The translations under genes were made by a program, and so were the position numbers. The notes under the pieces were generated by a model, which worked only from the letters and a program-made list of their open reading frames with translations, ran no database searches and had not been told where the DNA came from. Below are positions 43,426 to 52,293 of a stretch of 64,000 bases of DNA, piece by piece. This DNA is from Clostridiales bacterium (GTDB taxonomy: Bacteria > Bacillota > Clostridia > Christensenellales > Aristaeellaceae). Position 1 is the stretch's first letter. Each line of letters begins with the position of its first letter. The stretch covers positions 1 to 64,000 of the forward strand of contig SFET01000015.1 in assembly GCA_004557125.1 (NCBI GenBank), given 5' to 3'.

Positions 43426-44181
43426 ATGGACGAGATCCTTCATGCGGGGAAGTACGAAATTCCCGTGCTGTATCTGGACAACCATCTGCTGGTGGTGGTG
43501 AAGCCGCCGAACCTGCCCACCCAGGCGGACCGCTCGGGCGACGACGATCTGCTGTCCATCCTCAAGCGGTACATCGGGGAAAGATACAACAAGCCCGGCG
43601 CGGTGTATCTGGGTCTGGTGCACCGGCTGGACCGTCCGGTGGGCGGCGTGATGGTGTTTGCGCGCACGTCCAAGGCGGCGTCGCGGCTCAGCGAGACCTT
43701 CCGCACCCACGAGCAGGACCGCCGCTACCTCGCGGTGACGGAGGGAGAAATTGCGTCGGAGATGACGCTGGAGGACGATCTGATCAAGGATGGCCGCACG
43801 GGCATGGTGCGCGTGGCGAAATCGGGCGAGAGCGGCGCGAAGCACGCCAAACTGATCACGCGCCCCGTCGCCGTCCGGCAGGGGCTGACCCTCACCGAAG
43901 TGCAGCTCTACACCGGCCGCGCCCACCAGATTCGGGTGCAGCACGCCCACGCGGGGCATCCGCTGTGGGGAGATCTGCGCTACGGTCACGGCACGCCGGG
44001 GCATCAGATCGCGCTCTGGGCCGCCTTTCTGTCGCTGGAGCATCCCACCCGGCATGAAAGGCTCGACTTTGCCTCTGCACCGCCCGCACAGGGCGCGTGG
44101 AAGCTGTTTCAGCCGGAGATCGGGAAAATGTTTGCGCGGACCGGCGGTCCGTCCCCAGCAAAGGAACAAAGGGAAGAATAA
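43426..44181 (+). CDS. RluA-family 23S/tRNA pseudouridine synthase
   Basis: 251 aa. ATG 43426 follows GGGAGG. The family motif HRLDRPVGG supplies the catalytic Asp (HRLDxxTSG in others); LTEVQLYTGRAHQIRVQHAHAGHPLWGD is the following signature. There is no S4 domain, so it is the short RluA-type, which acts on 23S rRNA or tRNA U positions that cannot be predicted. It may be co-transcribed with the short membrane gene 18 bases downstream. Confidence 0.9.
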   Translation: MDEILHAGKYEIPVLYLDNHLLVVVKPPNLPTQADRSGDDDLLSILKRYIGERYNKPGAVYLGLVHRLDRPVGGVMVFARTSKAASRLSETFRTHEQDRRYLAVTEGEIASEMTLEDDLIKDGRTGMVRVAKSGESGAKHAKLITRPVAVRQGLTLTEVQLYTGRAHQIRVQHAHAGHPLWGDLRYGHGTPGHQIALWAAFLSLEHPTRHERLDFASAPPAQGAWKLFQPEIGKMFARTGGPSPAKEQREE

Positions 44182-44199
44182 AAGGAGATTTCAAGAGAG

Positions 44200-44574
44200 A
44201 TGCGAAGATCCTCTGCGCGTCCGTCGCGCAGCTTTGTGGTGCTCGCCACCTGCATCCTGGCCGCACCCACGGTGGCGTGCATGATGCGCCTGATTGAAAT
44301 CCGCAGCCGCGCGGATCTGCCGCTCGCGGCGCCCTATCTGGCGGTGGGTGCGGCGCTGGGCGTGCTGCATCTGGTGCTCAGGCCGCTGCTGCGGCTGCTC
44401 ACCGCGCCGCTGGGCTGCCTGACCCTCGGCCTGTCCGGCACGGTCATCGACGTGGCGCTGATCTACCTGAGCGCCCGGCTTTTCCCGGCCTTTCAGGTGC
44501 CCAGCCTGCTCTACGCCTGCCTCACGGCGCTGCTGATCAACGGTGTGTGCGCCTTTGCCACCGGGCGCAGATGA
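44200..44574 (+). CDS. Small membrane protein of the phage-holin-4-2 (PF04020) type
   Basis: 124 aa with four hydrophobic segments. The block RPLLRLLTAPLGCLTLGLSGTVIDVALIYLSARLFPAFQVP resembles PF04020, the 'phage holin family' whose members are mostly chromosomal. The name does not imply a lytic function, and no phage genes are nearby. GGAG lies at 44186, an 11-base spacing, acceptable. Function unknown. Confidence 0.7.
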   Translation: MRRSSARPSRSFVVLATCILAAPTVACMMRLIEIRSRADLPLAAPYLAVGAALGVLHLVLRPLLRLLTAPLGCLTLGLSGTVIDVALIYLSARLFPAFQVPSLLYACLTALLINGVCAFATGRR

Positions 44575-44590
44575 ACGCGGAATTTTTGCC

Positions 44591-44619
44591 TTGTCAAGGA
44601 CGATGCAAAAGAGTATAAT
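44591..44619 (+). promoter_or_regulatory. Promoter of the 221-aa membrane protein gene
   Basis: -35 TTGTCA (44591-44596), spacer 17, consensus -10 TATAAT (44614-44619). Confidence 0.8.
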
Positions 44620-44667
44620 AAGTACAATTACATTGCGCCGCCGGGGGCGGTTTAAAGGAGACAGACT

Positions 44668-45333
44668 ATGAAGAAATACCGTCCGTACCGTGCCGGCTTT
44701 GTCGTGATCTACATTCTGGGCTTCCTCTGCATGGGAGATGCGATTGCGACGCTCATCCAGCAGCTCATGGGAACCCTCAACGAGTACATGAGCAGCTTTT
44801 CCCTGTTCAGCTATCTGATCGCGCTGCTGGCCTTCTTCTATGTGAAGATGTACATTGTCACCCGCGTGGAGATCGGCAGCTCCACCATGCACATCGTCAA
44901 CCCCGTGTACATCAAGCCCCAGCCCGGTCAGAAGCGCGCATCCTTCATCTATCGCCAGGGCGAAAACGACATCAAGGTGCTGGACAAGAAGATCCCCCTC
45001 ACGGAGCTGGAGAAGTTCGGCTACATCGAGGATCTGGGCTACACCATGCTGGACCGCTCCGGCGCCGGCGAGAACAACAAGCTGTTCCCGGTGCACGAGG
45101 TCGCGCTGGTGATGAACGATGGCAGGCGCTACCACTGGAACGCCGCCAACTACAATTGGAAACAGCTGCAGCAGATCGTCGGCCAGATCCAGCAGATCAG
45201 CGGCGTGGAGGCCAGCGGCAAGCTGGCGGATGTGCTGACCTACAACGAGGAGATCGTGCGCCGGCTGAAGGCGGACGCCAAGGCGGCAAAGAAGAACGCG
45301 AAGAACAACAAGGGCAAGAAAAAGTCCAAGTGA
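44668..45333 (+). CDS. Membrane protein with two N-terminal helices and a lysine-rich tail, unknown function
   Basis: 221 aa. Two membrane segments (about 10-35 and 46-63) are followed by a cytoplasmic domain with mixed alpha/beta content and a lysine-rich C-terminus (AKAAKKNAKNNKGKKKSK) suitable for binding nucleic acid or acidic phospholipid. AAAGGAG precedes ATG 44668. I do not recognise the family. A strong terminator follows 16 bases after the stop, so it forms its own transcription unit. Confidence 0.7.
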   Translation: MKKYRPYRAGFVVIYILGFLCMGDAIATLIQQLMGTLNEYMSSFSLFSYLIALLAFFYVKMYIVTRVEIGSSTMHIVNPVYIKPQPGQKRASFIYRQGENDIKVLDKKIPLTELEKFGYIEDLGYTMLDRSGAGENNKLFPVHEVALVMNDGRRYHWNAANYNWKQLQQIVGQIQQISGVEASGKLADVLTYNEEIVRRLKADAKAAKKNAKNNKGKKKSK

Positions 45334-45348
45334 TGGGTTGAATACCAC

Positions 45349-45382
45349 AAAGCGACGGAAGAGGATCTCTTCCGTCGCTTTT
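45349..45382 (+). terminator. Intrinsic terminator
   Basis: A 15-bp perfect stem (AAAGCGACGGAAGAG 45349-45363 with CTCTTCCGTCGCTTT 45367-45381) with a 3-nt loop. The T tract overlaps the approach to the MATE ribosome-binding site, so the MATE gene may depend on read-through or a nearby promoter. Confidence 0.85.
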
Positions 45383-45394
45383 CAGAGGAGAAGA

Positions 45395-46774
45395 ATGGAA
45401 AATCAGGAGAGAATACGGATCTTTGAGCGCGCGCCGATCCCCCAGGCGGTGCTGCGCATGGCGATTCCCACCATCCTCAGCTCGCTGGTGATGGTGATCT
45501 ACAACCTGGCGGACACCTACTTCGTGGGCATGCTGAACAACCCGGTGCAGAACGCGGCGGTCACGCTGGCCGCGCCGGTGCTGCTGGCCTTCAACGCAGT
45601 CAACAACCTCTTCGGCGTGGGCGCCTCCAGCATGATGAGCCGCGCGCTGGGCCGGAAGGATTACGACACCGTGCGCCGCAGCTCCGCCTTCGGCTTCTAC
45701 TGCGCCTTGACCTGCGGCGTTCTGTTTTCGCTGCTCTGCACGCTGTTCCGGGGGCCGCTTCTGCACCTGCTGGGAGCGAATGCCCAGACGCAGGATGCAA
45801 CCGCGGCGTATCTGACCTGGACGGTGTGCTGCGGCGCGGCGCCCAGCATATTGAACGTGGTGCTGGCCTATCTGGTGCGCTCCGTGGGCGCAACCCTGCA
45901 TGCCAGCATCGGCACCATGTCCGGCTGTCTGCTCAACATCGTGCTGGACCCCATCTTCATTCTCCCCTGGGGACTGAACCTGGGCGCTGCGGGCGCGGGC
46001 CTGGCCACCTTCCTCTCCAACAGCGCGGCTTGCCTGTACTTCTTCGTGCTGCTGTTCGTCAAGAGGAGGAGCACCTATGTGAGCATTCATCCGCGGCATC
46101 TGCGGCATGTGAATCGCAATATCGTGATCGGCGTGTGCGCGGTGGGCATTCCCGCGGCCATTCAGAACCTGTTGAACGTCACGGGCATGACGGTGCTGAA
46201 CAACTTCACCGCCGCCTTCAATTCCAACGCCGTGGCTGCCATGGGCATCTCCCAGAAGCTGGCGATGATTCCCATGTACATTTCCCAGGGCCTGTCCCAG
46301 GGCCTGATGCCGCTGGTGAGCTACAACTACGCCAGCGGAAACGTGAGGCGCATGAAGGGCGCGGTGGGCTTTGCGGCCAAGCTGTCGCTGTGCTTTCTGG
46401 CCGCGATGGCGGCGCTGTATTACAGCTTTGCGGGCGGACTCATCTCGCTGTTTATGAAGAACGCGGATGTGGTGGCCTACGGCACGCGCTTTTTGCGGGG
46501 CATGTGCCTGGCGACGCCCTTTTTGTGCATGGATTTCCTGGCCGTGGGCGTGTTCCAGGCCTGCGGAATGGGAAAAAAGAGTCTGGTATTTGCAATTTTG
46601 CGCAAGGTTGTGCTGGAGATTCCGGCACTGTACATCCTCAACGCCCTCTTTCCCCTCTACGGTCTGGCCTACGCCCAGCTGTGCGCCGAGGTGGTGCTGG
46701 CGACGGCGGCGGTGCTGGTGCTGCTGCATCTGTTCAAGCGTCTGGAGCAGAGCGCTGCGGCGGAGGGGAAATAG
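45395..46774 (+). CDS. MATE family multidrug/organic cation efflux protein
   Basis: 459 aa, 12 predicted membrane helices, family length. ATG 45395 follows AGAGGAG. Typical MATE segments: RMAIPTILSSLVMVIYNLADTYFVGML, APVLLAFNAVNNLFGVGASSMMSRALG, and SCLLNIVLDPIFI-like region in the middle. It drives drug or metabolite export by Na+ or H+ antiport. A hairpin (GCGGCGGAG 46815-46823/CTCCGCCGC 46831-46839) after the gene may end its transcript, though with a weak T run. Confidence 0.92.
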   Translation: MENQERIRIFERAPIPQAVLRMAIPTILSSLVMVIYNLADTYFVGMLNNPVQNAAVTLAAPVLLAFNAVNNLFGVGASSMMSRALGRKDYDTVRRSSAFGFYCALTCGVLFSLLCTLFRGPLLHLLGANAQTQDATAAYLTWTVCCGAAPSILNVVLAYLVRSVGATLHASIGTMSGCLLNIVLDPIFILPWGLNLGAAGAGLATFLSNSAACLYFFVLLFVKRRSTYVSIHPRHLRHVNRNIVIGVCAVGIPAAIQNLLNVTGMTVLNNFTAAFNSNAVAAMGISQKLAMIPMYISQGLSQGLMPLVSYNYASGNVRRMKGAVGFAAKLSLCFLAAMAALYYSFAGGLISLFMKNADVVAYGTRFLRGMCLATPFLCMDFLAVGVFQACGMGKKSLVFAILRKVVLEIPALYILNALFPLYGLAYAQLCAEVVLATAAVLVLLHLFKRLEQSAAAEGK

Positions 46775-46814
46775 ACAAATTTCTTCGGATTCAGAGCGCA
46801 CAAAGAGAAAAGAA

Positions 46815-46846
46815 GCGGCGGAGATTTTTTCTCCGCCGCACATGCT
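46815..46846 (+). terminator. Hairpin downstream of the MATE gene (possible terminator)
   Basis: A 9-bp stem GCGGCGGAG (46815-46823)/CTCCGCCGC (46831-46839) with a loop ATTTTTT is followed by ACATGCTTTT. The lack of a proper T tract makes terminator strength uncertain. Confidence 0.55.
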
Positions 46847-46888
46847 TTTGGAAGCAGGTGTGGGATTTTCGTGAGATGCGCGCCCACG

Positions 46889-47368
46889 TCAGGCCCGGTC
46901 CATGGCCTCGGCCAGGGCATTGAGGGCGGCGTCCACCGTCTGGGAGCGCACCTGGGCGCGGTCGCCGCAGAAGTGGAATTCATGGGCCTGCACGCCGTTT
47001 CTCCCGGCGACGCCCACGAACACCGTGCCCACGGGGGTCTCGGCGGTGCCGCCGTCGGGACCGGCCAGGCCGGTGGCGGACACGCCCCAGTCCGCGCCGC
47101 TGATCCTGCGCACGCCCTCGGCCATCTCCCGGGCGCACTGGGCGCTCACCACGCCGACGGTCTCCACGGTCTCCCGGCGCACGCCCAGGATGCGGATCTT
47201 GCTCTCCGGGGCGTAGGTGACGTAGCTCTCGTCAATCACGCCGCTGGCGCCGGAGTTGGAGATCAGCGTGGCGGCGATCAGGCCGCCGGTGAGGCTCTCG
47301 GCGAAGCTCACGCGCTCGCCGCGGTCGCGCAGGCGCTCAAAGGCCGCGCGGGAAGGTTCGTTCTGCAT
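46889..47368 (-). CDS. pncC: Nicotinamide-nucleotide amidase (PncC, CinA C-terminal domain)
   Basis: 159 aa. ATG 47368 follows AAGGAGG. It is a stand-alone CinA C-terminal domain: SFAESLTGGLIAATLI (catalytic Ser-Lys region), SGASGVIDESYVTYAPESKIRILGV, VSATGLAGPDGGTAETPVGTVFV. It deamidates NMN back to nicotinate mononucleotide. The separate MoCF-like N-terminal domain of CinA is absent, as in many bacteria. Together with the isochorismatase-fold gene at 32328 it suggests active NAD salvage. Confidence 0.93.
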   Translation of the reverse strand: MQNEPSRAAFERLRDRGERVSFAESLTGGLIAATLISNSGASGVIDESYVTYAPESKIRILGVRRETVETVGVVSAQCAREMAEGVRRISGADWGVSATGLAGPDGGTAETPVGTVFVGVAGRNGVQAHEFHFCGDRAQVRSQTVDAALNALAEAMDRA

Positions 47369-47527
47369 GCTGTGCCTCCTTGCAATCATGTCCTCAGGAT
47401 GGACGGAAACGGTCGGAAAAATACCTCTGGCAATCGCCGGAGGATCAAAGACATCGTGGGAGAACCTGTGAAATCGTGCCCGGCGACCGCGCAGCTGATT
47501 TCACCGGATGCACCGGCCGCGTTCGGA

Positions 47528-48787
47528 TCAGAACACGTCCAGCGGCTGCAGGCGCATGTTGCCCCACAGGCGCTCCTCCCAGGTGAAGCCCTCGTTCACC
47601 AGCGGATCGTCCAGCACCACGAACTGGCCGATGTCCTCGATGGTGTCGAAGTAGTTGCTGCCGCCGCCGATGCGGTCGGAGATCAGCGAGAGCTTGACCA
47701 TGTACTCGCCCGGCGCGATGCCCGTTAAGGGGAAGCGCACGTTGAAGCTGTACTCGCCGCCCTCCTTCACGTCGAAGGGCCGGGTCTGGGTCATGGCGAT
47801 GGGCACGGCCACGTTGGTCTTGAGGATCAGCCGCAGCCGCACGTTGCGCTCGTTCAGATTGCTGCGGAAGGTGATGGCGAATTCGAAGTCGCTGTCCTGC
47901 TGGAATTCCATGTTCACCGAATTGAGCACCACCAGCTTCAGCATGCGCATGGTGTCGCCGCGGTTGCGGGGGCGGGTCATGGAGTTGAGGTCGCGCTCCA
48001 CGTCGCGGTTGCCGGCGCCGCTGTACAGCTCGATGGCGTGCTCGGTGGTGCCGTCATAGAGCAGCTGCCCGTGGTCCAGAAACAGCGCGCGGCTGCACAG
48101 CTGGGACACGGTGCGCATGTTGTGGCTGACGTAGAGCACCGCGCGGCCGCTGCGGGCCACATCGCTCATCTTGTTCAGGCACTTCTGCTGAAAGGCGTGG
48201 TCGCCCACGGCCAGCACCTCGTCGCACACCAGCACGTCGGGGGCCAGGTTCGCCGCCACGGCGAAGCCCAGCTTGACGTACATGCCCGAGGAGTAGCGCT
48301 TCACGGGGGTGTCGATGAACTTGTCGATCTCGGAGAACTCCACGATCTCGTCCATCTTGCGGGAGATTTCCTTCTTGTTCATGCCGAGGATGGAGCCGTT
48401 GAGGTACACGTTTTCCCGGCCGGTCAGCTCCTGATGAAAGCCGGTGCCCACCTCGAGGAGACTTGCGACCCGGCCGTGGATGCGGATTTCGCCCTGCGAG
48501 GGCGCGGTGATGCGGGAGATCAGCTTGAGCATGGTGGATTTGCCCGCGCCGTTTCTGCCCACCAGGGCCAGGGTGTCGCCGCGATCCACGTTGAAGCTGA
48601 CGTCCTCCAGCGCCAGGAAGGTCTCGCCGTCGTGGCTGCTGCTGACGCCGATCTTCCGGTTGGGATCCTCGCGGCCCAGCTTGCGGGCGATCCAGCTGTT
48701 CAGATCGCGGTAGAGCATGCCGCCGCCGATCATGCCCAGGCGGTACTGCTTGGATACGTGGTCCACTTCCAGCAAACGATCAGACAT
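47528..48787 (-). CDS. ABC transporter ATPase for polysaccharide/teichoic acid export (TagH/Wzt type)
   Basis: 419 aa. Walker A GRNGAGKST (near residue 76), signature KRYSSGMYVKLGFAVAANL, Walker B VLVCDEVLAVGDHAF, then a switch His in SHNM. The C-terminal half (about 250-419) is a beta-sandwich Wzt-C-like domain (GEYMVKLSLISDRIGG...) that in Wzt reads a glycan end-group. It pairs with the ABC-2 permease immediately upstream (18-base gap) and with the DHHW-domain gene on the other strand. The exported polymer is unknown. Confidence 0.9.
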   Translation of the reverse strand: MSDRLLEVDHVSKQYRLGMIGGGMLYRDLNSWIARKLGREDPNRKIGVSSSHDGETFLALEDVSFNVDRGDTLALVGRNGAGKSTMLKLISRITAPSQGEIRIHGRVASLLEVGTGFHQELTGRENVYLNGSILGMNKKEISRKMDEIVEFSEIDKFIDTPVKRYSSGMYVKLGFAVAANLAPDVLVCDEVLAVGDHAFQQKCLNKMSDVARSGRAVLYVSHNMRTVSQLCSRALFLDHGQLLYDGTTEHAIELYSGAGNRDVERDLNSMTRPRNRGDTMRMLKLVVLNSVNMEFQQDSDFEFAITFRSNLNERNVRLRLILKTNVAVPIAMTQTRPFDVKEGGEYSFNVRFPLTGIAPGEYMVKLSLISDRIGGGSNYFDTIEDIGQFVVLDDPLVNEGFTWEERLWGNMRLQPLDVF

Positions 48788-48805
48788 ATTGCGCCTCCCC
48801 TCCCA

Positions 48806-49678
48806 TCAGACGGTGTCCATGAAGGTCTTTTCCACCCGGGAAAACAGGATCACGCCCAGGATAAACACCAGCACCGTGACCAGGATGGAGAGCCAGTAGT
48901 AGTTCATGTAGGAACAGGCCGTGCCCAGATAGGCCGAGCGGAACAGCTCGATCAGGGGCGTCATGGGGTTGAGCATGTACAGGCCCAGCAGGCTGGGGTA
49001 CTTCTCCGCGATCATCGAGGCCGGATAGATCACCGGCGTGGCGTACATCCACAGGTGCACGCCGAAGCTCACCAGCAGCGAAAGGTCGCGGTACTTCGTG
49101 GTCATCGACGATACGATGATGCCGAAGCCCAGCCCCAGCATGCCCAGCTGCAGAAGCATCAGCGGCGTCATCAGGATCAGATTGAGGCTCGGGCTGACCG
49201 CGGAGTTGGGCTGGAGGGCATAGTAGATCACGAAGCCCACGAACAGTGCAAACTGCACGAAGAAGTGGATCAGCTGCGAGACCACCGTGGAGATGGGCAC
49301 GCACAGCCGGGGGAAGTACACCTTGCCGAACAGGTTCCGGTTGGTGATGAAGGTGTTGGAGGTCTGCGTCAGGCAGTTGGCGAAGTATTGCCAGGCGATG
49401 TTGCCGCCCATGTAGAACAGGAAGCGGGGCATGCCGTCGGTGGGCAGGCCCGCGATGTTGCCGAACACCACCGTGAAGATCAGCGTGTTCAAAAGCGGCT
49501 GGATGATGACCCAGGCGGGGCCGAGGATCGTCTGCTTGTAGATCAGCGTGAAGTCCCGCTTCACCAGCATGGCGATCAGATCCCGGTAGTGCCAAAGATC
49601 CCGAAAATTGATATCGAACCATCCGGTCTTGGGACGAATGCGCGTCGTCCAGTAGCTGCCGGCGTGCGACTTGGCCAT
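48806..49678 (-). CDS. ABC-2 type polysaccharide/teichoic acid export permease (TagG/Wzm type)
   Basis: 290 aa, six membrane helices. ATG 49678 lies after GGGAG (12-base spacing); the frame above is longer but lies over the promoter. Family landmarks: WHYRDLIAMLVKRDFTLIYKQTILGPAWVIIQPLLNTLIFTVVFGNIAG, and MNPMTPLIELFRSAYLG late. It exports a surface glycopolymer with the downstream ATPase. Confidence 0.92.
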   Translation of the reverse strand: MAKSHAGSYWTTRIRPKTGWFDINFRDLWHYRDLIAMLVKRDFTLIYKQTILGPAWVIIQPLLNTLIFTVVFGNIAGLPTDGMPRFLFYMGGNIAWQYFANCLTQTSNTFITNRNLFGKVYFPRLCVPISTVVSQLIHFFVQFALFVGFVIYYALQPNSAVSPSLNLILMTPLMLLQLGMLGLGFGIIVSSMTTKYRDLSLLVSFGVHLWMYATPVIYPASMIAEKYPSLLGLYMLNPMTPLIELFRSAYLGTACSYMNYYWLSILVTVLVFILGVILFSRVEKTFMDTV

Positions 49679-49759
49679 GTTCGGAAAACTCTCCCTTCCG
49701 ATATTCCGCTTGAAAATGGCGGATATCCCTGCATGGATATCCACAAACATCCATTCTGT

Positions 49760-49788
49760 ATTGTAGCATCTCCGGCCCACAGATGCAA
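49760..49788 (-). promoter_or_regulatory. Promoter of the glycopolymer ABC exporter
   Basis: Minus strand: -35 TTGCAT (49788-49783), spacer 17, -10 TACAAT (49765-49760). It lies back to back with the plus-strand promoter of the DHHW gene. Confidence 0.78.
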
Positions 49789-49802
49789 GCGAAGTCCAAA
49801 AC

Positions 49803-49831
49803 TTGCCCAAAAGGCGTCATTCTGTTATAAT
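49803..49831 (+). promoter_or_regulatory. Promoter of the DHHW/AlgJ-like gene
   Basis: -35 TTGCCC (49803-49808), spacer 17, consensus -10 TATAAT (49826-49831). The two promoters start 15 bases apart in opposite directions, so the exporter and the acyltransferase-like gene are likely regulated together. Confidence 0.8.
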
Positions 49832-49926
49832 ATATTGTGGTAGAATCTGAGGTACAATAAAACTGCATTTCTATGCAGAAGCGCGCATTGTTCCAGAATG
49901 CGGGATATTTTTGAAAGGACCGATCT

Positions 49927-51165
49927 ATGAACGCACCCGAAAAGCCCGGAAAGCTGCAGCTGCGCATCGACATCATTCTGACGGTGCTGTTTCTTGCGGT
50001 GATCTTCTTCATGGGCGCCATGACCCTGCTGACCGACCTCCACGGCATCTATGTGGCCGCCACCGATCAGAACAAGCTCGCCGCCTACGTGGACGACATC
50101 GACGATTGCTCCGCCTGGGACTACTTCGCCGCGCGCATCCGCTCGGTGGACAACTACCTGGCCGGCAACGTCTACGGCGCGACGAAGCTGGGCTATGTCA
50201 ACTCCAGCTTCCAGTACGCGCTGGGCAAGCGCATGATTAACACCGGCTCCAGCCAGATGCTCACGCTGAACTCCGGCCACCTGTACGACATTCAGAATTA
50301 CGTCTCCATGGAGGGCGCGGTACAGAACATACAGGACATGCGCGTCGCCGCCGGGGAGATTCCCTTCCTCTTCGTCTACGAGCACCCCACCATCTATTCC
50401 GCCGGTCAGATGCCCGCGGGCTACGACGTGCTGGACTACTCCGACGAGATCGCCGCGGAGATCGTGGAGCGCATGTCCCGGACGGACATTCCCATGCTGG
50501 ACAGCCGGGACGTGCTCACCGCCACCGGGCTTGATCTGAGTCAGTACCTGATGTACACCGACCAGCACTGGGCCACCCGGGCCTCGCTGATCATGGCGCA
50601 GCGCATCGCCCAAGAGCTCTCCGATATGACCGGAATCGATCTGCACGCTGAACGGCTGGACATCTCTCAATTCAACACCGAGACCTACCCGAAGCTCTTC
50701 CTGGGCAAGTACGGCCAGCGCATCGGCCCCTGGAACATCGATCCCGACGACATCACGATCTATTGGCCCAAGTACGATACGCGCATCCGTCGCTACACCA
50801 ACTACCTGGGCGACATCACCGAGATCGAGGGCAGCTTCTACGACAGCGTGATCCGCTGGAAGTACCTGCAGCCCGACGCGGGCAGGACGTGGAACATCAA
50901 GGCCTACTTCGACTACGGCCTCACCGAGAACCACGACATCTACACCAACCCCGACGGCGCGCCCTGCACCATCCTGCTTCTGAAGGATTCGTACAGCGCC
51001 TCCATCGGCAGCTTCCTCTCGCTGGTGGCGGAGAACGTAGTGGCGGTGGACCTGCGCCGCAGCGAGCGGACCCTTCAGGAGTGGATCGACAGCTGTGAGC
51101 CCGACGCGGTGGTCGTGGCGTACAGCATGCAGATGCTCCGCGACGATGCGTACGAATTCCAATAA
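49927..51165 (+). CDS. DHHW/AlgJ-AlgX-like SGNH-fold protein, probable glycan O-acetylation
   Basis: 412 aa. One membrane segment (about 14-36), then an extracytoplasmic domain with TDQHWATRAS (Asp-His-Trp motif near residue 212) and a later Ser-containing LLLKDSYSASIGSFLS, the arrangement of AlgJ/AlgX and DHHW proteins that acetylate exopolysaccharides with an MBOAT partner. No MBOAT (AlgI) gene is within this window. The shared promoter region with the ABC exporter suggests it modifies the same surface polymer. Confidence 0.78.
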   Translation: MNAPEKPGKLQLRIDIILTVLFLAVIFFMGAMTLLTDLHGIYVAATDQNKLAAYVDDIDDCSAWDYFAARIRSVDNYLAGNVYGATKLGYVNSSFQYALGKRMINTGSSQMLTLNSGHLYDIQNYVSMEGAVQNIQDMRVAAGEIPFLFVYEHPTIYSAGQMPAGYDVLDYSDEIAAEIVERMSRTDIPMLDSRDVLTATGLDLSQYLMYTDQHWATRASLIMAQRIAQELSDMTGIDLHAERLDISQFNTETYPKLFLGKYGQRIGPWNIDPDDITIYWPKYDTRIRRYTNYLGDITEIEGSFYDSVIRWKYLQPDAGRTWNIKAYFDYGLTENHDIYTNPDGAPCTILLLKDSYSASIGSFLSLVAENVVAVDLRRSERTLQEWIDSCEPDAVVVAYSMQMLRDDAYEFQ

Positions 51166-51180
51166 GAGTTGCATAATCAT

Positions 51181-51220
51181 CGCGACGGTATGGCGTACAA
51201 CCATACCGTCGCGCATTTTG
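51181..51220. terminator. Bidirectional terminator between convergent genes
   Basis: 13-bp stem CGCGACGGTATGG (51181-51193)/CCATACCGTCGCG (51201-51213), 7-nt loop, then CATTTTG. Confidence 0.8.
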
Positions 51221-51297
51221 TTGACTTTGGCTCCGTTGCGCAAATCCCGTCGGCGGGATCGATTCCTACATTTTCTACGATTGCGTCCGCACGCAAC

Positions 51298-52131
51298 TCA
51301 CATTTTCTCCGGCACGATGTGCAATATCATCAGCTCCGGGCGGTTGAACAGGCGCGGAATGGCGCTTTTGCACAGCCCGCGGCTGACGGCCAGCTGCCCC
51401 TCCTCCAGCGGATACAGCCCGGAGGTGTATTCCGGAAACCAGCCCTGATTCGGCGCCCACAGGCCGTCGAGCAGGCCGGGAATGCAGATCTGTCCGCCGT
51501 GGGCGTGGCCGCTGACCACCAGATCGAAGCCCGTGGCGTAGGAATCCACGCGCTCGGGGCGGTGGGCCATCAGCACGGTGAAGGTATCGTCCTGCGCCCG
51601 GCAGCCTTCGATCTGCGCCTGCCAGTCCGCGCGCGTCAGGCACAGCGGATCGTCCGTGCCCGCGATGCGAATGCCGCCAAGCTCCACCGAATCGCCCTCC
51701 AGCACGGTCGCGCCCATCTCCCGCAGCGCAGCCTTGATCTGTTTGTCCTCGCTGCCCTGGCATTCGTGGTTGCCGGTGGTGTACAGAACCGGCAGCTCGC
51801 CGGCCAGCCCCTCCACCAGCGCGCGCACGCCGTCCATTTCGTCGGGGGTCTCGCACATGTCGCCCACCAGCAGCAGCGCATCCGGATTTTCCGCGCGGAT
51901 CGCGGCGATCAGCTCCCGCTGATCTTTGCCGAAGAAGCTGTCGTGCAGGTCGGTGGCGACGGCCAGCGTGACCTGGTTTTGCACCTTCGGCGAGGCGATC
52001 GTATAGACATCGACCTCCAGGCGCTGGGAGAGGGCGATGGGCAGCAGAATGCCCAGCAGCACAAGAACGGCTGCCAAAGCGATGGCTTTGATGGAATACA
52101 TGTTTCTCTTCTTTCTGGTATTTCCGTGCAT
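51298..52131 (-). CDS. Membrane-anchored metallophosphoesterase (YkuE-like), canonical active site
   Basis: 277 aa. ATG 52131 follows GGAGG; the later ATG at 52101 has no such site. A basic start and one membrane segment (about 15-30) are followed by the phosphoesterase fold with all ligands present: TDLHDSFF (D-x-H), VGDM, TTGNHE, MAHRP and SGHAHGGQ. YkuE homologues hydrolyse phosphodiesters or UDP-type substrates at the membrane. The paralogue at 18222-19175 lacks several of these ligands. Confidence 0.9.
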   Translation of the reverse strand: MHGNTRKKRNMYSIKAIALAAVLVLLGILLPIALSQRLEVDVYTIASPKVQNQVTLAVATDLHDSFFGKDQRELIAAIRAENPDALLLVGDMCETPDEMDGVRALVEGLAGELPVLYTTGNHECQGSEDKQIKAALREMGATVLEGDSVELGGIRIAGTDDPLCLTRADWQAQIEGCRAQDDTFTVLMAHRPERVDSYATGFDLVVSGHAHGGQICIPGLLDGLWAPNQGWFPEYTSGLYPLEEGQLAVSRGLCKSAIPRLFNRPELMILHIVPEKM

Positions 52132-52201
52132 ACCGGATCCTCCGTGCAGAAATTACCATTTGGACGAAATGGCGCTGCCCGGGGTTCCGGCGCCATGCCG
52201 C

Positions 52202-52228
52202 AAAAAATCCGCCCGGAATGCGGGCGGA
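52202..52228 (-). terminator. Terminator of the lipoate operon
   Basis: On the minus strand the stem TCCGCCCG/CGGGCGGA (52228-52208) has a 5-nt loop and is followed by TTTTTT (52207-52202). It ends the unit starting at the second ligase gene. Confidence 0.88.
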
Positions 52229-52293
52229 AATTGCGGAATGCCGGTGGGCACAGCCTGCGCGCGTCGGCGGAGGCTGCGAATGCGTATCTTCCC

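Noticed and set aside
44200..44574. Phage holin
   Set aside because: PF04020-like proteins are mostly chromosomal and no phage genes occur in the window.
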